A stretch of 8,619 bases of DNA from DASQFQ01 sp035633075 (GTDB lineage Bacteria; Actinomycetota; Thermoleophilia; Solirubrobacterales; Solirubrobacteraceae), in assembly GCA_035633075.1 (NCBI GenBank), contig DASQFQ010000261.1, positions 1-8,619 on the forward strand, written 5' to 3'. Of this stretch, positions 6,291-8,619 are shown piece by piece; position 1 is the first letter of the stretch; every line of letters starts with the position of its first letter. The notes beneath the pieces were generated by a model. The model saw nothing but the letters and a program-made list of their open reading frames with translations, searched no databases and was not told the DNA's origin. Position numbers and translations under genes: made by a program.

Positions 6291-6893
6291 ATGAGGCTGC
6301 TGGAGCTGGCCGACTACCGCGAGCGGGTCGTCGCGCTCTATCGCGAGGGGCGCCAGGACGGGGAGGAGGGGGCGCTGGACTGGCGACGCCGGCGCGAGGA
6401 GCTGTTCCTGACCCACCCGTCCTCGCCGCTCGCGGGCGGCTCCGGCGCGACGCCGAGCTACTTCCCGTACGATCCCGAGGCCGTCTTCGCGACCTCGCTC
6501 GAGCCCGCCGAGGGCGCGATCGAGGTCGATACGGGCGGCCAGGACGGCGTCGTGCGCTACGCCCGCATCGGGCAGATGGAGACCCCGTACGGCCCGTTGA
6601 CCCTGTTCTGGACGCTCGGCTACGGCGGCGGGCTGTTCCTGCCCGTGCGCGATGCGACCTCGAGGGAGGAGAGCTACGGAGGCGGGCGCTACCTGACCGA
6701 CACGATCAAGGGCACCTTCGGCCGCGGAGTTCGGCTCGACGGGGAAGCGGTGACGCTCGACTTCAACTACCTTTTCAACCCGTCGTGCGCCTACGACGCC
6801 CGCTGGCTGTGCCCGTTGGCCCCTCCCGAGAACCGCCTTGGCGAGCCGGTCCGCGCCGGGGAGACCGCCTTCACGGCCGCCGTCCCGTCGTGA
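6291..6893 (+). CDS. DUF1684 domain-containing protein of unknown function
   Basis: This 200-residue protein matches the DUF1684 family by its conserved motifs: WRRRREELFLTHPSSPL (31-47) near the N-terminus, FLPVRDATS (116-124) followed by YGGGRYL (129-135), LDFNYLFNPSCAY (156-168), and CPLAPPENRLGEPVRAGE (174-191). I see no signal peptide or membrane segment, so it is probably cytosolic. The family's biochemical role is not known to me; the invariant Cys, Asn and Glu in the last two motifs could form a binding or metal site, but that is inference. The start is the ATG at 6291, where the family's N-terminus begins; the frame is open back to 5985 but only antisense to dut. There is no visible ribosome binding site. 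It is divergent from dut and followed 50 bp later by the iclR-type gene, which has its own promoter, so an operon is not obvious. Confidence 0.85.
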   Translation: MRLLELADYRERVVALYREGRQDGEEGALDWRRRREELFLTHPSSPLAGGSGATPSYFPYDPEAVFATSLEPAEGAIEVDTGGQDGVVRYARIGQMETPYGPLTLFWTLGYGGGLFLPVRDATSREESYGGGRYLTDTIKGTFGRGVRLDGEAVTLDFNYLFNPSCAYDARWLCPLAPPENRLGEPVRAGETAFTAAVPS

Positions 6894-6904
6894 TGTCGAA
6901 CGTC

Positions 6905-6933
6905 TTGTGAACCGCTTCACCGAGGCGTAGACT
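6905..6933 (+). promoter_or_regulatory. Promoter of the IclR-family gene (-35 TTGTGA, 17-bp spacer, -10 TAGACT)
   Basis: TTGTGA at 6905-6910 and TAGACT at 6928-6933 are separated by exactly 17 bp, the clearest sigma-70-type promoter in the window. Transcription would start near 6940, only about 4 nt before the ATG at 6944, so the mRNA would be essentially leaderless; no Shine-Dalgarno sequence is present. Confidence 0.65.
6907..6920. promoter_or_regulatory. Inverted repeat over the -35 region, candidate operator
   Basis: GTGAA-CCGC-TTCAC forms perfect 5-bp arms with a 4-nt centre. It overlaps the -35 hexamer and the spacer, where a bound protein would block or position RNA polymerase. It is short enough that chance is not excluded. 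Confidence 0.35.
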
Positions 6934-6950
6934 CTGCCACGGAATGGCAG
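6934..6950. promoter_or_regulatory. Inverted repeat over the iclR-type start codon, candidate autoregulatory operator
   Basis: CTGCCA-CGGAA-TGGCAG is a perfect 6-bp inverted repeat with a 5-nt centre. It begins right after the -10 element and covers the predicted transcription start and the ATG at 6944-6946. IclR-family proteins often repress their own genes by binding palindromes of about this size, so autoregulation is a reasonable inference. Confidence 0.45.
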
Positions 6951-7657
6951 CCGATGCTGTACAGCGGCACATCAGGCCTACCGAGATCGGTGGGGTCCGA
7001 TCGGGTGTCACGTCAACCCGGGCGGTCGAGCGGGCGCTCGAGCTCCTCGAGTTCGTGGCGCGCTCCTCCGGCGGGCGCCTCTCCGACCTGGCCCGCGCTA
7101 CAGGCATACCGACCAGCACTGCGCTGCGGCTGCTGCGCACGCTCGAGGGCGCCGGCTTCGTGCGGCGTGAGGACGGGGGCGCCTACCACCCAGGCCCGGG
7201 GCTGCTGGCGCTGATCGCCTCCCTCGACGAGCTGCCGCTCGTGCAGGTCGCCCACCCGCGGATGCGCGCCCTCGCCGACCAGCTCGGGGAGACGGCGAAC
7301 CTCGGCGTGCTCGACGAGAACGCCGACGCCCTCTACATCGACCAGGTCCAGAGCTCGCAGCTGCTGCGCTATGCGAGCTGGCGCGGGCGGCGGGTGCCCG
7401 GCGGCGACAGTGCACTCGGCCTCGCGCTGCACGGGCAGGCGGGCCCGCGCGGCTACGTCGTGCACCGCGACGCCGTCGAGGCCGGCGTGACCGCGGTCGC
7501 GGCGCCGGTGCGCGGTCCCTCCGGTCGGATCGTCGCGGCGCTGAGCGTGACGGGCCCCACATTCCGCCTCGACGACGAGGCCGCGGCCAGGTGCGGAGCG
7601 GCCCTCGTGACCGAGGCCGAAGCGCTCTCGGCCGAGCTGGGCGCGCCGGCGCTCTGA
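6944..7657 (+). CDS. IclR-family transcriptional regulator with a shortened effector-binding domain
   Basis: The product has 237 residues. After an unconserved 22-residue leader, residues 23-82 form the IclR winged helix-turn-helix: TSTRAVERALELLEFVA, then LSDLARATGIPTSTALRLLRTLEGAGFVRR and the wing. Residues 100-233 match the IclR effector domain: HPRMRALADQLGETANLGVL, YIDQVQSSQLLRYASWRGRRVP, then the end RGYVVHRDAVEAGVTAVAAPV and GRIVAALSVTGPTFRL. Between ALGLALHG (about 163) and RGYVV (about 169) the usual stretch of roughly 35-40 residues is missing, so the ligand pocket is compacted. The protein has no lysine. The only plausible start is the ATG at 6944, directly behind a good promoter and inside an inverted repeat. 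The effector and targets are unknown; the convergent lipoprotein gene and its transporter are possible targets but nothing here proves it. Confidence 0.88.
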   Translation: MAADAVQRHIRPTEIGGVRSGVTSTRAVERALELLEFVARSSGGRLSDLARATGIPTSTALRLLRTLEGAGFVRREDGGAYHPGPGLLALIASLDELPLVQVAHPRMRALADQLGETANLGVLDENADALYIDQVQSSQLLRYASWRGRRVPGGDSALGLALHGQAGPRGYVVHRDAVEAGVTAVAAPVRGPSGRIVAALSVTGPTFRLDDEAAARCGAALVTEAEALSAELGAPAL

Positions 7658-7680
7658 GCGTCCCGCTCAGCGCGCCGGCG
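7644..7680. terminator. Hairpin between convergent genes, candidate bidirectional terminator
   Basis: Two 17-nt arms, 7644-7660 (CGCCGGCGCTCTGAGCG) and 7664-7680, are complementary at 16 of 17 positions around a TCC loop; the single mismatch is T7653 against C7671. The hairpin covers the stop codon of the iclR-type gene (7655-7657) and ends 10 bp before the stop of the lipoprotein gene. There is no T-tract on either side, as is common for terminators in very GC-rich actinobacteria. The arms also contain an 11-bp direct repeat GCGCGCCGGCG (7641-7651 and 7670-7680). Confidence 0.65.
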
Positions 7681-7690
7681 GCCGTCGCTC

Positions 7691-8614
7691 CTACTTGAGG
7701 CCGTTCTGCGAGAGGAAATCGTCGGCGACGGCCTTGGCGTCGTCCTTGTCGATCTCCACGCGCTTGACCAGCTCTTTGAGGTTCTCCGTCGTGAGCTTGG
7801 CGCTCACGCCGTTGAGGACGTCGGAGACCTCCGGCGTCGCCTTGTCCTTGGCGATCAGCGGGGTGACGTTCTCGTGCGCGACGATCCCCTTGGGGTCCTC
7901 GAGCGTGATGAACCCGTTCGCAGGGATGGCCGACTGCGTGCTGAAGAGGTCCGCGCAGTCGACCTTGCCGCTCTTGAGGGCGCTCACCGTCAGCGGCCCG
8001 GCGACGTCGAGCGGGCGGAACTTCTTGAAGTCGATCCCGTAGATCTCCTTCAGGCCCTTGAGCCCGAAGCCCTCGCGCTTGGGCATCTCCGGCGGACCAC
8101 CCATGGTCACGTTCTTCGAGACCTTGGCCAAGTCGTCGAGGCTCTTGAGCTGGTACTTGTCCACGACCTCCTTCGTGCAGGTGACCGTGTCCTTGTCCTC
8201 CGCCGCCGAGGGCTCGAGCATCGTGAGCTTGGCCGGAAGGGCCGACTTGAGCTCAGCGACCTGCGCCTGGGTGTCGGTGGCCTTCGCCTTGCCCTTGGTC
8301 ACGAAGCTCAGCAGGGTCCCCGTGTACTCGGGGAGGAGCGTCAGATCGCCGCGCTCCATCGCGGGGAAGATGGTTTCGCGCGAGCCGATGTTGAGCTTCT
8401 TGGTGACCTTGAAATCCTTGGCCTCGAGCGCGCCGGCGTAGATCTCGGCCAGCAGGGTGTTCTCCGGGAAGTTCGCGGAGCCCACGGTCACCGACGGCTT
8501 GCCCTTGTCGCCACCCGACGAGCCGCCCGAGTCCTTCTCGTCCAGCGAGTCGCCGCCGCAGGCAGCAACGGCGAAGGCGAGGCAGGCCAACAGCAGCCAC
8601 AGATTGAGTCTCAT
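7691..8614 (-). CDS. ProX/OpuBC-type substrate-binding lipoprotein of a glycine betaine/osmolyte ABC transporter
   Basis: This 307-residue protein is the extracytoplasmic binding component of an OpuAC/ProX-type ABC importer, a group that takes up quaternary ammonium compatible solutes. It begins with a lipoprotein signal peptide (MRLNLWLLLACLAF) and lipobox VAAC with Cys19 as the lipid-anchored residue, followed by a flexible Gly/Ser/Asp/Lys linker (20-40). The binding domain shows VTVGSANFPENTLLAEIYAG (42-61), LPEYTGTLL (94-102), GFGLKGLKEIYGIDF (182-196), the DCADLFSTQSAI region (219-230), ITLEDPKG (236-243), and a C-terminal LTTENLKELVKR ... ADDFLSQNGL. It has 34 lysines, far more than its neighbours, and its DNA is visibly lower in GC. 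The ATG at 8612-8614 forms an ATGA with a possible upstream stop at the window edge, so permease or ATPase genes of the same operon probably lie beyond the right end. The exact ligand is uncertain. Confidence 0.88.
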   Translation of the reverse strand: MRLNLWLLLACLAFAVAACGGDSLDEKDSGGSSGGDKGKPSVTVGSANFPENTLLAEIYAGALEAKDFKVTKKLNIGSRETIFPAMERGDLTLLPEYTGTLLSFVTKGKAKATDTQAQVAELKSALPAKLTMLEPSAAEDKDTVTCTKEVVDKYQLKSLDDLAKVSKNVTMGGPPEMPKREGFGLKGLKEIYGIDFKKFRPLDVAGPLTVSALKSGKVDCADLFSTQSAIPANGFITLEDPKGIVAHENVTPLIAKDKATPEVSDVLNGVSAKLTTENLKELVKRVEIDKDDAKAVADDFLSQNGLK

Positions 8615-8619
8615 GCGTG

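Noticed and set aside
6210..6920. Upstream extension of the dut frame to 387 residues
   Set aside because: It is antisense to the DUF1684 gene, whose motifs are clear, and dUTPases start about where the 150-residue version does.
7695..8441. Serine-rich open frames antisense to the lipoprotein gene
   Set aside because: They mirror the lysine- and glutamate-rich sense codons, have no motifs, and the sense gene has a convincing lipobox and binding domain.
1..8619. CRISPR array, tRNA, rRNA, insertion sequence or toxin-antitoxin pair
   Set aside because: I searched by eye for regular repeats, cloverleaf-type sequences, transposase motifs and small paired genes, and found none; coding density leaves almost no room.

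Overview
The window is about 72% GC and densely coded, and reads as chromosomal housekeeping DNA from an actinobacterium. The DapD is of the actinobacterial (mycobacterial-like) class. The order miaA-dapF with hflX nearby recalls mycobacteria, where I remember miaA, dapF and hflX as direct neighbours. Most of the cytosolic proteins contain almost no lysine. I infer a deep-branching high-GC actinobacterium, possibly Thermoleophilia (Solirubrobacterales-like), but a family-level assignment cannot be proven from this sequence alone. I see no mobile element, CRISPR array, tRNA or rRNA.

Layout. Bases 2-2227 (+): the 3' end of miaA (tRNA dimethylallyltransferase), then dapF and dapD, tightly packed. 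Bases 2180-4371 (-): dapE followed by dapC, joined by an ATGA overlap; the 3' end of dapC runs 48 bp into the 3' end of dapD. Bases 4372-4452: an 81-bp divergent promoter region. Bases 4453-5760 (+): hflX, a ribosome-associated GTPase. Bases 5757-6209 (-): dut, whose stop codon interlocks with that of hflX. Bases 6210-6290: a second 81-bp divergent region. Bases 6291-6893 (+): a DUF1684 protein. Bases 6894-7657 (+): a well-formed promoter with two inverted repeats, then a compact IclR-family regulator. Bases 7644-7680: a strong hairpin between convergent genes. Bases 7691-8614 (-): a ProX/OpuBC-type substrate-binding lipoprotein of an ABC transporter.

Function. DapD, DapC, DapE and DapF together form the full succinylase branch from tetrahydrodipicolinate to meso-diaminopimelate, which feeds peptidoglycan and lysine synthesis. 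The module is arranged as two opposing transcription units that converge on each other. The remaining genes are unlinked housekeeping functions (tRNA modification, ribosome rescue/GTPase, dUTP removal) plus a regulator and an osmolyte-type uptake gene at the right edge.

Most notable points: the DapF has serine in place of both catalytic cysteines (residues 73 and 214). The IclR regulator lacks a block of roughly 35-40 residues in its effector domain and has an inverted repeat covering its own predicted transcription and translation start. The lipoprotein is lysine-rich (34 of 307) while Dut and the IclR protein have none. I found no clearly novel multi-gene system; this is mostly an ordinary region with a few unusual details.
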